64,000 bases of DNA from Cinclus cinclus (GCF_963662255.1 NC_085053.1:62001-126000); one strand, 5' to 3'; positions 1-13,477 are shown, counted from the first letter of the stretch. Program-made: numbers and translations. Notes: generated by a model from the sequence alone, not told the origin.

Positions 1-16
1 AAACTATAATTAAAAC

Positions 17-78
17 AGTATAAATTCACTCATCCTACACATCAAAACCACAAAAAATATAAAACATTACTTAAACTT
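17..78 (+). repeat. Direct repeat copy 1 (about 60 bp, partner near 517)
   Basis: A stretch containing ACATCAAAACCACAAAAA matches a second copy at about 517-578, roughly 500 bp downstream, with scattered substitutions. Both copies lie in the G-depleted tract, so shared low complexity inflates the similarity. The uninterrupted 17-18 base core nevertheless supports a true duplication. Confidence 0.5.
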
Positions 79-516
79 AATTCTTGATTTTGGCTCACTG
101 ACATTTTCAAACAGGAAAAAGTTAAGGCTTCATCACAGCGTCCTGTAATACTTCCTGAGTCCTCATGACAGTGGCGAACCATCTCTGTTGGCTGGTTGGC
201 GAGGGGGGTGTCTCAGCTTAATATGAGTGCACTGCCTGAAATACACAAACAGTAATCGATGCTTAGAATTTCACCAGAAACACCACTACCCTAACCATAC
301 AAATACATAAATTTAAAACACCAACAGTCAAAAAGAATTCCACCTAAATAAGCCAACCCAAATAACCCATAACCAAACTCTCGAATATAATAAAATCCCA
401 TATCCAATCCCCTTAAAAAAACCTTCAAAATATATGCAGGGGAAAAAAACTGAAACCTCAGGACTAAAAAACCCTGTCTCTAACCAAATAAAAACCAAAC
501 AAACACGTGTTTTAAA

Positions 517-578
517 TTATATAAATCCATTAATCTAACACATCAAAACCACAAAAACATAAAACCTTAGTCAATGTT
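517..578 (+). repeat. Direct repeat copy 2 (partner near 17)
   Basis: Second copy of the repeat that begins near position 17. The spacing of about 500 bp could reflect a tandem unit, or two paralogous segments inside an older element. No third copy was seen downstream. Confidence 0.5.
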
Positions 579-723
579 AGTACTAATCCCATCACAACAT
601 ATAAAAACAAAACCTGTTTCTGTTATTAGCATAACAAAAACCCACAATATTTAGCTTCAATAAAACCTAAAAAGAAACTAGAAAAAAAAATTTAAATCCC
701 ATTATAACTAACCTGTAACTTTT

Positions 724-1223
724 TGTTGTGTCCCCTGCCCAGTTGTTGTCGGGCAGGGGAAAGTTCCAAGGTTTGTGAGCGCTGGCCTTTCAGGCACTCA
801 GCTTCGTGGTTTCTCACAGAAACCTGTAGTTTCCAGCCGGCATAAAAAGACCGGGAGAGCAGCTCAGACTTTTTCCACAGGCTTTATTATTGTCCGTGAA
901 GGGGTCAGGCTACAAATCCAAAGATAGGGGATCACATATGTGCTTTTATAGGGTTTGGGGAGATCACAAGTAAACCAGTGGAAAACAGGGTTAACACATT
1001 TTGGTCAACTACATTATCTTTCTTTTTTTTTCGACAACCAATTATAAAGAACCAAACCTAACCAATAATATTCGAAAAAGATAAGAAGAAGAGCTTGCAT
1101 TTTTCTAACATGAGTCATTCTAAGCAAGTAGTTTTTCTTATCTCAAAGGAGATTCCAGGGCTGTTTACAGAGGGATTCATCTCATCTACACTAACCCAAA
1201 GACTCATACATTCTAAACACACA
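724..1223 (-). mobile_element. Putative solo LTR (minus orientation) inside the G-depleted tract
   Basis: Read on the minus strand, this block has a TATA box (TATAAAA, plus positions 944-950), then an AATAAA poly(A) signal (883-888) about 56 nt later, then a roughly 160-nt U5-like segment ending GGGGACACAACA at 724. Upstream in the U3-like part are an AP-1-like TGACTCA and several ATTGG (inverted CCAAT) boxes. The 5' boundary at 1223 is tentative: it gives a TGTGTG start opposite the CACAACA end, with imperfect 4-bp flanks (cttt and cttc). G content is normal to about 1180, unlike both flanks, which suggests insertion after the surrounding bases were altered. Family unknown. Confidence 0.45.
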
Positions 1224-1922
1224 CTTCCTCCAAAACAACTATTTCAAAAACACAAAAAATTCAAACATTTAGCATATCTACTATAAAACAAAAAAATAAA
1301 CACCTTACCTATACTCTCAAAAAAAAAAAATCTATAATGAAACTCCACTAAATACCAATTTACCACCTCAACAATACCAAACTCAAAATATTCTATAAAC
1401 GAATAAACTAAAACTATTTAACAAAACCCACTCACCCTTCAACAACCCCATTTAAACTACACACAAGTCTATAAAAAATAAACAAAACTATAAACTATTG
1501 TACCTTAACTCCACCATTAAACACTACCATACCAAATGCATTAAAACTCAAATACAAACTAAAATCCAAAACAAAATTATGCACTAGTGTTAACATGACC
1601 AATATATTTTTCTCCATTCCTCTAACAATGCAGTACAAACCTCAGTTTACCTTCACCTAAAAGACACAATACACCTAAAAACTACCCCCCACCAAAAAAC
1701 CCACAATCCTACTGTCTGCCGTAGATTAATCCAAATTACACTTTAAAAAAACTTCCAAAACACCTACAATGCATCAACATTATATAAAAAATAGAACAAA
1801 AACATTTTAAATTTTGTCCAAATTCTTCTAAAAACCGATTTTACCATTTAAAAAACAACCTAATGAAAAATTCCAGTTCCTAAAATATAATAACAAAACA
1901 AAGAGCATCAAATTCTTCTTAC

Positions 1923-2060
1923 CTTATCTGTCCCTTGCCCAAGCACATGTCCCTTCCTCCTTACAGCACAGCCAGCAGACTCCATCCCAAACTACAACAC
2001 ACTCCAGGTCTCAAGCTCCAACTCCAGCTTGTTGCAAGATAAGCCTCTCTTTTATAACCC
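1923..2060 (-). promoter_or_regulatory. TATA box and splice-donor-like unit on the minus strand
   Basis: This island of normal G content, read on the minus strand, has a TATA-like TTATAAAAG at about 2049-2057. About 130 nt later it has a good 5' splice site, ACAGATAAG|GTAAGAAG, with the exon edge at 1923. The arrangement would suit a first non-coding exon or an LTR-driven leader. No coding frame is evident. It may equally be a remnant of another LTR. Confidence 0.25.
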
Positions 2061-2395
2061 CCATACTCATCGGACAGGCAAGGCTGTCTCCACAAAGTCT
2101 TACAAACTCTTCTTCTACACAAACAAATAAATCAAACTACAAAAATAAAATTAGCACAAATAAAATTAACAACACCAAAAATATATATTCCTAACTCAAT
2201 AAACCCATTATGCCTCAAAACATCAAAACAAAAATACCACCTATAAGCACAAAAACAAAAGATAAATTTAACCATAAACAATATCTCGTAAATTACCCAT
2301 AACTATAAAACATATACTATAATCAAATAAATCAAATAAATAAAACCCCTATGGCATAATAGCAATCTAATATAAATAACATATAATAACAATCC

Positions 2396-2435
2396 ATATA
2401 ATATAATATAATATAATATAATATAATATAATAAT
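2396..2435 (+). repeat. (ATAAT)n microsatellite
   Basis: About eight units of a 5-bp AT-only repeat within the G-depleted tract. Confidence 0.9.
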
Positions 2436-3330
2436 ATTCCAGTTATAAATATTTAAAATCCCTAATAAATTAGCTACGTGACACTACCACTAAAACAAAC
2501 ACTACATACTCACAACAATAAAAGCCACCACACAATTCTTAAAGACCGATCCTATACCTCATGCTGTAGCCCATAAAACCATCATAAACCTTAAAAAAAA
2601 ATATCCTTAACATACCCTTGTTGTTTTTAAATGACACCACAAAAAACCCAAAACTCAATTCAAAAAGACCTTATCAACTAAAAAACAGCATTAAATAAAT
2701 AGACCATATCCCTTATCTTACACCATCTACAAACAAAATAAAACTATACAATATATTATTAAAAAACATCTTAAAAGCACTAAATTAGAAAAAAACCTTT
2801 CAAAAATTAAAAACTGCATCTAGCAAAAGCCATCTAATAAGTTAAAACCCAAAACTCCACCAGCAGAGCTGGCCCTGCCCAAAATCCCAATCATACATAT
2901 CAAAAGTGTATTTTAAAAACCTACTTCAATTAATTCTACCTCAAATACAAAGCCATCCATAAAGTTACCTTCACTCAAAAACAAAATTGCACATAGTAAA
3001 TAATAAAAAAAATAAAACAAAACACTATATACCACCAAATATATAATATTGGATAAAAACCAAATATAACTATCACTATTTATTAAATAGGCCAGCCACT
3101 ATCTATACTTAACTGTAACTATATGTAAATGTATATATATATTATTAAAATACATTAATTTGAGCATACAGCTGATGATATAAAATAAATAATAAAATGC
3201 CCTAGAATTATATATAATAGGATGTCCTTTATCATCCTCCCCCAAATTCTCTCTTAAATATATTGTCTAACATAAAAAAAAAAAATTCTCACCCTCAATT
3301 TAATCCCCTACAACAGCAGAAAAGAAGGGG

Positions 3331-6300
3331 TTTTCTCAAATTAAATCTCTCAAGTGATGAGGAGAGAGGGATTTCTACCTCAATTCAAACCCTTATAAAG
3401 CAGGAACAGCTGTGTTTGTCATGAGCACTTTGAAACTTTAGCTTATGAAGAATGCTTTTTTTCCTAGAGTTTGACTCATTTTTAGTTCTGAAAGCCTGTG
3501 CATGTGAACAGTCCTGCTAAAGTCAGGTTTCCTACATACAGAGCTCATGTAGACATGTAGAAAGGCTCATGCCTGCGTGTATAGTTTATGTTTCTGGTTA
3601 GATCCTGTCTCTGTGGAACTGCTCACTATATTTCTAAATAGTTTTCAAACGAGAGATCCTTGGTGTTTTAAGTGCAGAGGATGGGAAATGCCTTCAGGGT
3701 TTTCTTTCACACTGTAATCAAAACTAATTTCAGAAGAGAGAGTGATGAATTAAAAGTGAGGTGTTTAATTTAGTCTGGGCTACAGTTCATTGTTCTTTGC
3801 CCATTATTTATAAGAGGTTTTATATTTAACTGTAAGTGCTCAGTGTTTGATGTCATAATTTTTCTGCTAAACCGTCTATTGAACTAATAAAATATCTTCT
3901 ATGTACTGTTCCTGTTCCTCATATTTATCTAAATTTATCTTTATTCTTTGTTTCTCTTGTTATTGCTTTCTTGACCTTTTTTTCTTTTGGAGTATAGCAA
4001 AGAAAAATATATAAATTGTATTTGTTCCCAATACAAAGAGGTTGAAGAAAAACAGTTGAGTAATATTTATAGGTGCAAAGACTACTTCAAAATTACAAAA
4101 TATTAGACTAATCTGCTTTGCATGAAGGACTAATTAATTAATCCAATCCTAACGTATGCTTTTGTAATTTTATTTCTTAGAGGGTAAAACATGCAGTAAC
4201 AGGTTTTTAAATTTAAGAACCGTATTTCTTGGATGCCATGTAGAACTGGGCATGTCAGGAGCCTGGGAGGATGAGCTTGCTGCAGAGGAGACTTTTTCTT
4301 TCCCCTTAGCCAGGTGGGGGAGCACCAGGTCTGGATATTCTCCTGCATTGCAGCCACTTCTGATTTGTAAGTGCCTTCAGAACACCCTGACCTCAGTGAA
4401 TACCATGTCCTAAACGGTGAGAAAACAGAGCTGATAGTGTTGGATTCTCTCTAGCTGTTTGCTGTTCGTGTGTTCAGGCGGTACCTGCATATTCTAAACT
4501 GGCTACACTGTAACTCGAATTTATTGTGCTTAATTGGAATGAAAATGCAGAAACTGGAGCCAGCAGCAATTGCTGTAGAAAGCACTTTTCTACTTTCAGG
4601 GTGGACAGAGTTTCTGTGTTTCTATTGTGCTGTTATTGTCTGCCTTTATCTACATGAAGGTACATCTGCCCCTCCGATTATGCTACACCCAATTCCTGTG
4701 GAAAAAGGAGAGGATTTTTGCTTTCCTCCTTGGGGAATCTCTTAACCATGGGAAGGTTATGGAGCAGGTAAGCACCATCACTGCTCTCTTCCTCCACACA
4801 TCTCTAGAAGAAAAGTGTTAATCCTGTTCTTGTTTGTTGAGGAAATGGTGGGCTTGTGCTCATCAGGTGTGCTCTGGACTCTGCACACGATGTCACGCTT
4901 TGTGATGCTACACTGGGGGCTGGTTATAGACCACGGTATGAGTTTCCATCTCCTTGATGTGTTCTGGGCACTAAGTTCCCCCTCAGTGTTTTTGGAGTGA
5001 ACATTTCACTGAAGTTTAGAGACACCTGACTAGAAGATACAGACCTAAACTCTCAGATTCATTAATGGAGTTGGGTGCCATGGATTTCTCTGAGAATCAT
5101 TGCCCCCAGCCATTTTGAGGCTGAGTGCTGTTTATAAATGCTTTCTAATTTCTAATTTTAATAACATGGTTTGGCTTTAAGCATACAGAGATAAAAAAAG
5201 AAGAGCTTTTTAATTATAATTGGAGCAAATCATAGTAAGAAAGTTGCTGGCAATAGTCTTTCTGGTGTAGAGAAGCCTTATATGCAGTGATTTAGAGAGT
5301 ACATTAAATTAATCACAAGATCTTAGAAGTTAGTATTAACTCAATTAAACTGAAATCACCCTGACATTTTATTTTTGGAAATTTGTTAAATAAGGATGTT
5401 TGCGCTCATGTTCAGTTGCATTGTCTTATGATCCATTTTGATTGCATCTTTTTCTTTCTACTAGTCCTTGACACCTACAAATTATTGAGGAGAGCAAGCA
5501 TGCCTATAATTAAAACACTGTCTAAATACTTAACAGGATTGAAAAAAATCACCCCGTACCAGCATCCCATTTTTTCCTCAAGACCTGCAACTAATCACTT
5601 TCTGGTTTTCTTTGGGGTTTTAAATGCAATTTTCTCTTTTTAAGTCTTTATTTTGTTGATTATTTATGATCTTCATGAGCAGACGTTGCATTTTATGTTC
5701 TTAAATATTTATGTCAGTGTATTTACAAAGGTAAAAAAAAAGTCTAGCCTGTAACTGTCAATATCACTATCTTAGTGGGAAGTTTGATGAAATAATTTTT
5801 TTCCTCATAAAACTTTAATTTGCATTTAAGGTACTACATAAACATTGATAATGATTTTGATATGTTATCACTTAAGAAAGGTTCTCCTCCCACCAGCAAA
5901 AAAAAAAAAGAAGTGTCTTGTGGCAAGATAAAATGTCCACAGTCACAGAAGAGCATTATTGCTTGTCAGTCACTGCATTGTTTCTCAACATGTGTTCTGG
6001 GTTTGAACACCTGTATGTCCAACAAACATCAAGAACTTTCATTATTTCACAGCTGTTTTGAACAGAAAAATGTCTTTTAATGACATTGCAAGTGCAGCAA
6101 TGCTATTTGCATTGGTGTGTATAGCTCACATGATGTTTCATTTGTTTTCCTGTCGAAAATAACATTCCTTTTGCGAAGTTTAACTTTGGATATGGAGAAA
6201 TACAAGGGTTTCAAATGCCATTCACAGGCTTCAAATTAACATCTGGCCTAGAGCTCTTGAGGAATTGGAAATGGAGCTTAGCTTTGAGTGCTCGCGTTGT

Positions 6301-9300
6301 GGTTGTTGTTGCTGAAGTGGAAGGTTTAGCTCACTCGATCTTTAGTGCATCTGCCAAAGAAGTTGTTCTGACATCTTCCAATTTTTATTGCATTTCAGCA
6401 GGAAAAAACCCTACCTGAGTTATATGTTTTAATTTAGAAATATCAGTTAGCCACTTTCTCAAAAGACTGGAAAATTATATTTTGTAAAGTTTAACTTAAA
6501 TAGGTGTCTTCAGAAGGAGTTCTTTCTAGCCTCTGAAAGGCTCCAGTTAAGGCCTAATAGATATGGCAATAAAGATGTGGTATTAATTCAGCAGAAGTTA
6601 ACAACAGCATGCAAAAAACCATCAGATGGCACCAACAAGTTTATCCCCTCTGCACTCAGTGATGTGAAATCAGTCTGCAGTGACACTGTTCCCATGTGTT
6701 TATGTAATTGTGGGAATAAAGTCTAATGAAGCTCCTGAAAGCAAAATTTTACCTTTTGGTATACATTTTTGTGTCAACAAATTCAGACAGAACAAGAGCA
6801 GAAGCAGTTCTGGTATAAATATTAGCATTGCATATTACTATTGAATATGTGAAATATAGGAATGGGAATATTCGTATTGTGTATGTAGGTGTGAGAATTT
6901 TTAAATTAGTTTTTTAAAACCAGTTTTGACTGTTGCGTGTACTTGCATGTAAATATTAGTTTGTGTAAATCAGACCTCAGGTGCATAAAGACAATACCAA
7001 CGCTTCAAAGCTTCCTCTCTTTCTAATCTTAATTTTGATCTTAAAAAAAATCCTGAAAGTTAAAATTCAAATCTTTTAATTATTGTGTCAGGAAGAAGAA
7101 AGAAACAGAAGAGCAAGCAATCTCCAGCCTCTTTCTTTCATCCCAAATTTTGTCTGAAAACCTGAAAGGGTTTCTCACAGTGCTGCCAAGTTACCCTACT
7201 TCAAAGGGATGCCCAGGATTTATAGTATTGATTCCCTGGAAATCCAGGCTGAGTCTCTTTGTTTTAATCCTGTCTTCATTCGGTTACTGAAGATCTTCTC
7301 TATTTATACAGTACATATTAAAGACTCTATATGCTTATTTCAGATGCACCTTCCATTCTGTTACAACTTGATCACTTTTGATAAGTACTGTTAGAGCAGA
7401 ACCTCAAAAGCAGTCAGTGTCTTACTCTTCTTCTCCTGTCAGTTGTCAGAAGTTGTATTTAGTATAAATATTCATGCTCAGCCTACCTTCCAGGGCTGTC
7501 CATAACAGGACATGTCTTTCCACTCCTTTATTTTAAAAGGGAATGTTTTCTTTTAAGTCCCTTGCATGCCACTCACAGCACTGTGACCTGAAGCTGATGT
7601 TTGTCTCCTGTTTTGTAAGAGGGGCTGGCTCCTGGGAGAAAGCAAACCCCAGCAAAGGTAGACCTTCATGTCTTCCAGAAGTAATAGTAACCTGTTTTTA
7701 TCTTTGTCCTACTGTAAGGCTGTAAACATGTCTAAATAGGGTCTGCACAGATTCTGACATAGATACCTTCATTACTTACAATGGGGACATTGGAACTTTT
7801 GTCTCCTGGTCCAAAACTTACTCTACTGAATTTCACAGAGCAGAGTAAATAGTCTGAATTCAACAGCTCTTGAAAAATTGGGTAGAGCATCTTTTTGTGC
7901 ATAAAGGCAGGAAACATTTTTAGGAATTGCTGCCTTTGCCATTCTACAGTATTGCACCCAGGGCATCTCTGGGAAATGCAGACCTTGCTCTTGGCAGAAA
8001 TGCTGCTGTGGCTGCTCAGCAGCAAACCAAGGGAAGGACAAGTCCTAGCATCAATAAAAACAGCCCTGGCTCTGGAGGGGCTGGAGCTGAGCAGGGTTTT
8101 GTCCCTGGGTGCAGTTTTAGCCATCCCTTGGTGCCTCAGACACTCAGTGTTTGAAACAGTGACCTGCAGGTTGGGTTGGGCAGCCAGGGCTTTCCATGGC
8201 CCCACTGCCAGGCAGGAGGAGAACAGCTTTCATCTTTCTTGGCCACTCTGAGCAGATCTGTAGCTCTCTGCCTGTGCTTTCCAACACAGCTCCAGTGTCC
8301 TGGCTGGGGGAGTGTCTGCATCCATCCCCAGTCTTCTCTCGGGAAATGGCCCAGCTAATTTTAGAAGCAAAAACACCCAAAAGAGGCCGATTTAAAATGC
8401 AGCCAGAGTACCTCCCCTCTAATCAGCACTGAAATCTGGTTGATGCTAAGGACTTTCCTTAGCAGAATGTTTATTGCTCTTGGAGGAGGTGGGGAGGAAA
8501 ACAACACAAGGCATCTTTTACGAGGCAGACATAAGTGAACAGAAGCTTCTTTAAATATGAACTTGTGGGAACCAGCAGACTGATGCAATATATCACAGGG
8601 ACAGAAGGGCCAGACGACAGCTTTCCGAGTGCATGGCATAAAATCAGATGGGGGGAGAAGAAACTATGGTACTTTTTGCCTGACACGACCTAAGGAAAAT
8701 AACTGGCTGTTGTGCGGCTCTGGCATGGTTGTTGCAGGCATATCATGTTCTGTAGTGATTAAAATACAACTTTTAATGACAGCAGGAACCCAAATGCCCT
8801 TCTGAATTGTGTGCAAAGTGCAACAGTTGTTCCTTCAGCCCGGGTCGTGTTTCAGAATATGTTTCAGCGACTGTTTTTTACTGCATTTGATTCCTACAGT
8901 ATTGTACCGAATGAAAACACAGGAAGCACAGGATCTTGTGGCAATATTCTGTTTGTAAGGGGAAAGGTCACCTGTTGTCAGGGTCTGTGGGTGTTGTATT
9001 GATTTACACCATGCGAGGAAGGTAGGGAAGACAAAATTGAAAGTATGCACATTTTAAAATCTTTCATCTAAACTCGGCAGCACAAATTGAATTTTATTCA
9101 GCCAACAGCTATCAAATAAAACATTTTGCTCCAGGAGCAGAACTAATACTATTTTCATTATTTTCAAAGCAGGACTACCAGTGAAGGCTCTTCTCTTCCT
9201 CACTGGCTACAGGAGCCTGGGGCATGAAGAAAGTCCTAAAGAGAGGGAGTCTTATCCATTTTCTGGTGTCTGCTCCTCAATATACCTTTACCATGTTCGT

Positions 9301-12300
9301 TTTCACAGAGGGTGGGGTGTTTTTGTACAGAGTATTTTGTCTTATTTGAATCTTACATAACTATTACTAGACTTAAAAATTGTACTCAGCTGCATGCATG
9401 AGAAAGAGACTTAAACCTAAATAGGGTAGGGCTGAAACTGATGTATTTGGGCCTGGCTTTAAATGCTCACATTTTGGGCTGCATTTTAGAGCTCAAGTTA
9501 AAAGGTGCTGCATTATTTGGAACTGTACATACATTTCTTGTGTGATTGCAAATGTGAAAGTACTGATTCCCTCTTATCTTTGGTAGGATGGTACCTCCTG
9601 GTCTTCCTTATAGCTTCAGAAAAAGAGCAGTTTTTCTTTGTATGAAATACCTGCCACAAACCTAGTGCCATTCTAGAACATTTTGTTACAGCTGATTGTG
9701 CCTAATATGTCATCTTTGGGTAGATTTTTTTCTCTCTTTAGCCTGGGCCAAAATGAATGCTGGTGAGTGATTTCTTGGGTGATTTAAGTTCTCAGAGCAC
9801 AGCTGATAAGAGCAGCAGCAGTCATGTAATCTACAATCTTGTTACAACTCTCTGCTCTAGTGGGTTTTATCAAGCTCTGGTCACAAATTTTAGTGAGAAC
9901 CAGTGAGCCTGTGTGGAAGGCTTTCAACAAATCCAGCCAGGATTTGAAAACTGTAGGACCCTTTTGAGGATGTATATAAAGATCTAATGTGAGGCACAGA
10001 ACAAGGAAACTGCTCCATTGTTTGTGCTCTTAAAATTACTTTAGGGCTCAAGGCACTTCTGAGCCAAAAACAATCAGATATTAGACCTCAGCGAACTTGT
10101 GAATGTCAGAACTATTTTGAGAAATTGGAATACTTCATTGTAACCACATATTTGGCCATGATACCATGTGTGGCCCCAATTCAAAGAAATTGTCAATACT
10201 GCTGTTTATTCAATTATTGTTCCCTTGCTATGTCTAAACTTCAAAGAAAAGCAGATTCTTAATAGTTTGTATGGTGCTATAAATAATATTTCTCTTTACT
10301 GCTTATTGAGAAAAGAATATCATTCCATAAGTCATACTTATTGTGGGGTCTGTAGACTAAGCTCTCAAGGCTTTATGAGGTTCCACAAAGTAGAAAAGCT
10401 TTAAGGTTCAACATTCTTTCTTCTTCCAGCCATAAATTTAAGGCAAATTCTTAAAATATTTCGACATGAGTAGCTGAACTTGCTTTGAGAAACAGCTTGG
10501 TACTAAGTTGCTCTCAGATTCAAACGAAGGAAAGCAAAACCTCCTTCTTATGGGAAAGGTGAAAGAAAATATTTGTCCAGAATTTTCTTGGGTGTGATTG
10601 GTGTTATTATTCAGTAAGGTGGAGGTAATATCTTCACTGAATGCTGTAATGCATAACTGCCAGGATAGGTTTGGGATTTTTTAATTATTTACTTGAAATT
10701 AAACCTACTTAAGAGAAGTGACACTTGGCCATTGTTTATTGCAAGTGACACAAATCCTGCTCTGTTACAACTCTTGTCCTGTTGACAGGACATGGTAGCA
10801 GAGAGAAAAAATTGACCCTCCTTATTATAATTTACAAGTTTGAACCAAATTGCCAGATAAACTGCCTCAATACCATTTTGATAATTTTGATATTTGTCTT
10901 GTATGAAAATTGCTGTATGTGGTAATTCCAATGGGACTGTATTTTTGTAAAATGACAAACCCAAAACCTGAAAAGACAGGGATTTTGATGTCTGCAGTTC
11001 CTTGCCTACAGAATTATCTTCTGCAAATACATACCTTTGAGTGGCCTGAGGCAGCAGAGCTGCAGTTTTATGCTGTCCTGTTTAAACATCAAGAGATGTG
11101 AAGTTCAGTGGATGCATTTTGATGCCTTACCAGGCCTGGCTTAGCTGGAAGGTTTGTGGCAGTACTGTTCATTTTGTCTGAACAAGAGCTGAAATAATAA
11201 GTCAGCCTCTGTGACTGAGCACAGCTTTATCTTCAGTACCCATCTGATAGGAGAGAGAAGCAATCAGAGCCATAGTAAGGATGGGATCACCGGGAAGTGA
11301 TTGAATAAGGGGTCTTTGAAGAAATTTCCTGATACTGCACACAGAAATCTTTCTCCAGTTTGCAATGGCTCTGAGGGAAGCAAATGATACACTGAAAGAC
11401 ACTGAATAATCTTCTGACTGACCAGATCTATTCCATAACATTGTCAAAGAGCCCAGTAAATACATATGGGAATCATTGCCATTTGTGTGCAAAAGCAAAT
11501 ATAACTGACCTTTTAATGCACTTCTGCAGACAGTCACGTCTGTGAACTTTGCATCTGTAGAGATTGCATTCAGATTGCTTCGAAAGCTATGCCTAAACTT
11601 AGAGGATGAAATGAGACTCTGAAGTTTAACATTTTTTCACTCTTTTGTGAATGACGTTCTCTTGAAAATCCTTGGTTTGTTGATTTATCCCAAGCTTCGG
11701 AGCAGAAGTTTCTTGTGCCCACTATGGTTCCACTTCTGCTTTGCGAAAATGTAACAGTCTCTCATTCCTTTCAACTTGGAGATTAGAGAGAATGATATTA
11801 TGTTACTGAAGAACATATATTGAATATGTCTTTCATTAGACTTTTACAGGTGAAAGTACTGTAAAACTAGTAAACAGTCCTATATGATACACTCAATAAG
11901 GAAATGCAAGATTTAAGATTTCTAGATGAGACCTTTGAGATGAGGGATTGTACTACCAATGTTTCAGATTAACCACAATAGAAGACAAATACATCTATTA
12001 ACATGCCTTGAGTAACCAACCTGACCCCTGTGACCCACTAAATGAAAATAAGGATTTTTTTTAAATTTATCTATTTAATTCTTGTGAATATTATTCAAAT
12101 ATAAAATACATACAGTGGTCAGTGGTTACTTTAAGGTTGCTGAGACCATCTGCTGTGCTGACATAGAAGTGCTTTAGTGCTTTAGAAGTTATGACTTCAG
12201 AAGTCAATACTGTGGGTTCCCCTAAAGATTAATGACTAAAACATGTATATATTTCTGGGGGACAAAACAGGGACTGTTTACTTTTCACTAAAACTAACAT

Positions 12301-13477
12301 AAATGTCATGGGTTTGTACAAAATGTAGGTTTTTATTTCTCTTGGTCACAAAATGTATCAGCTGATGATGAAGAAAATCAAGGAAAAAACCACCCATAGT
12401 TTTCAGATTTCGTATTATTTACATGAAAACCAGTGTGAAAGTTATTCCTGTAGCAAAGCAGAAGGGATTTAATTACAAAATCTTTACTCAGAACATTGTT
12501 TCTGACTGAAATTAGTATGATGAAGTCAAATAGAACTTTCAGTTGGTTGATGTATTTTTGTTTCTTGCCTGGAGGAGAGCAGAGGGAGGAGGAGATGCAA
12601 GAGTGAACTAAGACAAGAATTTGTCAGTATATTTAAAGAGCTCAGTCATAGAAATCAAATGCATCTTGTTCTGGTCTTTCAATTTGAAGATGAGGATAAA
12701 ATATGGAATCACTGGGGTCAGAACAGAGCAAGGACAAGGGAAGTCAAACGCATTGTCAGCAACTACTTTTCCAAATACAGAATAGTTTAATTGTCTGTCC
12801 TTTTTAGGCCTGCTTTCAAGATTTAAAAATAGCCAAGATTGCTCTTTAATCAACACTTGCAATTTATGATCTGGTAGTGACCTGTGCTGGGCATCCTGAA
12901 TGTCTATGCTGTTTGGGTGGTCACAGAGTTAGGAGTTTTCCTGAGTGCCTCCTGCACAACTGGGAGGAAGGCCATTGTTCTTTTAGGCACATAAATAGAT
13001 GTCAGTTGGGGTAGTGGCAGAATGGAAACTTGCATTTTGCCTTTTACCCACTCTCTCCTCATGTCTATAATATGGGGAAATACCACAATATACTGACCTT
13101 GTCTTATTAAAATATTTTAAATTGGTGTTTACCAAACTGAGTTTTAGACAATGCTGGTCTAGAGGATGCTGTCCTCCACTGCTTTTAGGGGGAAGACTTC
13201 CCACTGATTCACAAGGTATTTTTAAGAGTCACTAGTTGATCCAAAAGAATACTGCCTACCCCTTTAGATTAATGTATTCACATATGTGATAATGTTTCAG
13301 TGCTCCTCCTATTTATACTCCTGTTAATCGTTTCTTTTTCAAACTTAATTAAATGAATTGTTCTTTCTCTAGGTGTTTAAAAATAAAAAAAAATAATTTC
13401 TTGCTTACAGGCATTTGTGTAATTTGGCTTAATCAATCTAATTGAATGATTATCTATGTGTATCATTCTACTAGTTT
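3331..13477. other. Intergenic DNA, no gene recognised
   Basis: About 10 kb of AT-rich non-coding sequence of ordinary composition. Open frames are short (157 codons at most), overlap on both strands and show no recognisable domain or splice structure. I see no LTR, CR1 3' end or RNA gene here. Distal regulatory elements cannot be judged without alignment. Confidence 0.6.

Larger units (their letters stand above)
1..3317. other. G-depleted, A-rich tract (possible hyperedited element)
   Basis: The plus strand is rich in A with ordinary C and T but has almost no G over long stretches. By hand count there are about 26 G in 1261-1920 and no GG pair there. Surviving G is mostly followed by T or C. 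Between about 2100 and 3300 I find only a handful of GG pairs. The minus strand is correspondingly C-poor. Normal composition returns abruptly near 3320 and persists to the end of the window. Islands of normal G content occur at about 110-240, 724-1180, 1920-2095 and 2865-2885. No intact frame is recognisable. The pattern matches dense G-to-A (or minus-strand C-to-T) deamination and is unlike CpG decay, because non-CpG G is lost. What the tract originally was, I cannot say. It probably extends left of the window. Confidence 0.6.

Noticed and set aside
1..3317. Nuclear copy of mitochondrial DNA as explanation for the G-poor strand
   Set aside because: G loss is far stronger than in a mitochondrial light strand. 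No tRNA-like or mitochondrial coding sequence was seen, and islands of normal G content are interspersed.
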